DNA from: Litorilituus lipolyticus
GTDB lineage: Bacteria; Pseudomonadota; Gammaproteobacteria; Enterobacterales; Alteromonadaceae
Length of the DNA stretch: 64,000 nucleotides
Direction: 5' to 3'
Assembly: GCF_006439335.1 (NCBI RefSeq)
Contig: NZ_SAWY01000003.1
Location: forward strand, 124,001 to 188,000
A program made the position numbers and the translations under genes. The notes under the pieces are model-generated. The model did no database searches. It was not told the origin of the DNA and saw only the letters and a program-made list of their open reading frames with translations. Positions 63,987 through 64,000 of the stretch are shown piece after piece. Position 1 is the stretch's first letter. Each line of letters starts with the position of its first letter.

Positions 63987-64000
63987 TCTTTTGGCCAATT

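Overview
The window is 64 kb of AT-rich chromosome from a marine, probably cold-adapted gammaproteobacterium of the order Alteromonadales. Colwellia or a close relative such as Thalassotalea is the best guess. This rests on gene content (parE/parC, tolC-nudF-yqiB-cpdA-yqiA, glnE, ygiF/ygiM, cca, leuABCD, a large TonB-dependent receptor, many GGDEF proteins) and on the low GC; no ribosomal or tRNA gene is present to fix the taxon.

Layout. 1-5.7 kb: a partial potassium-channel-like protein, an AI-2E family permease, a lipoprotein lipase-like hydrolase, a periplasmic solute-binding protein, a DUF2235 hydrolase and a YebC-family regulator. 5.7-13.2 kb: a secreted metallophosphatase, a TonB-dependent receptor divergent from a membrane-bound winged-helix/beta-propeller regulator, and a VOC protein. 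13.4-20.9 kb: a minus-strand run parE > diguanylate cyclase > diguanylate cyclase > parC. 21-25.2 kb: the yqiA-cpdA-yqiB-nudF run divergent from tolC, in the same order as in E. coli. 25.4-31.1 kb: a GCS2-like ligase coupled to an AstE/aspartoacylase-like hydrolase, a GT4 glycosyltransferase, a lipid A acyltransferase and a TcpQ-like membrane protein.

31.1-44.5 kb: glnE and the ygiF/ygiM pair. In E. coli these genes are close neighbours (and near cca). Here a PspA/DUF350/polyamine-synthase/DUF2170/DUF2491 envelope module and an L,D-transpeptidase lie between glnE and ygiF. The two promoters of the module carry the same 13-bp palindrome (GACATAATATGTC, three copies) over the -35 box, so the module looks like one regulon. 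Two copies of a ~190-bp structured MITE with terminal inverted repeats sit in convergent intergenic regions at 31.1 and 41.0 kb, each inserted exactly at the stop codon of a neighbouring gene.

44.5-59.7 kb: a second block between ygiM and cca. It holds a surface-glycan cluster (GT4, CDP-glycerol glycerophosphotransferase-like, Wzi), the leuABCD operon with a leader peptide and attenuator, a GspA-GspB fusion ATPase, and a double-glycine peptide system. The last comprises an HlyD-type adaptor, two precursors with near-identical 15-residue leaders, a small two-helix membrane ORF with a strong ribosome-binding site that may be an immunity protein, and a C39 peptidase-ABC exporter. 59.9-64 kb: cca, two hypotheticals, a PAS-GGDEF protein and an AlkB-like dioxygenase.

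The parts most worth following up are the peptide export locus at 55.4-59.7 kb, the shared palindromic operator of the PspA/polyamine module, and the stop-codon-targeted MITE pair.
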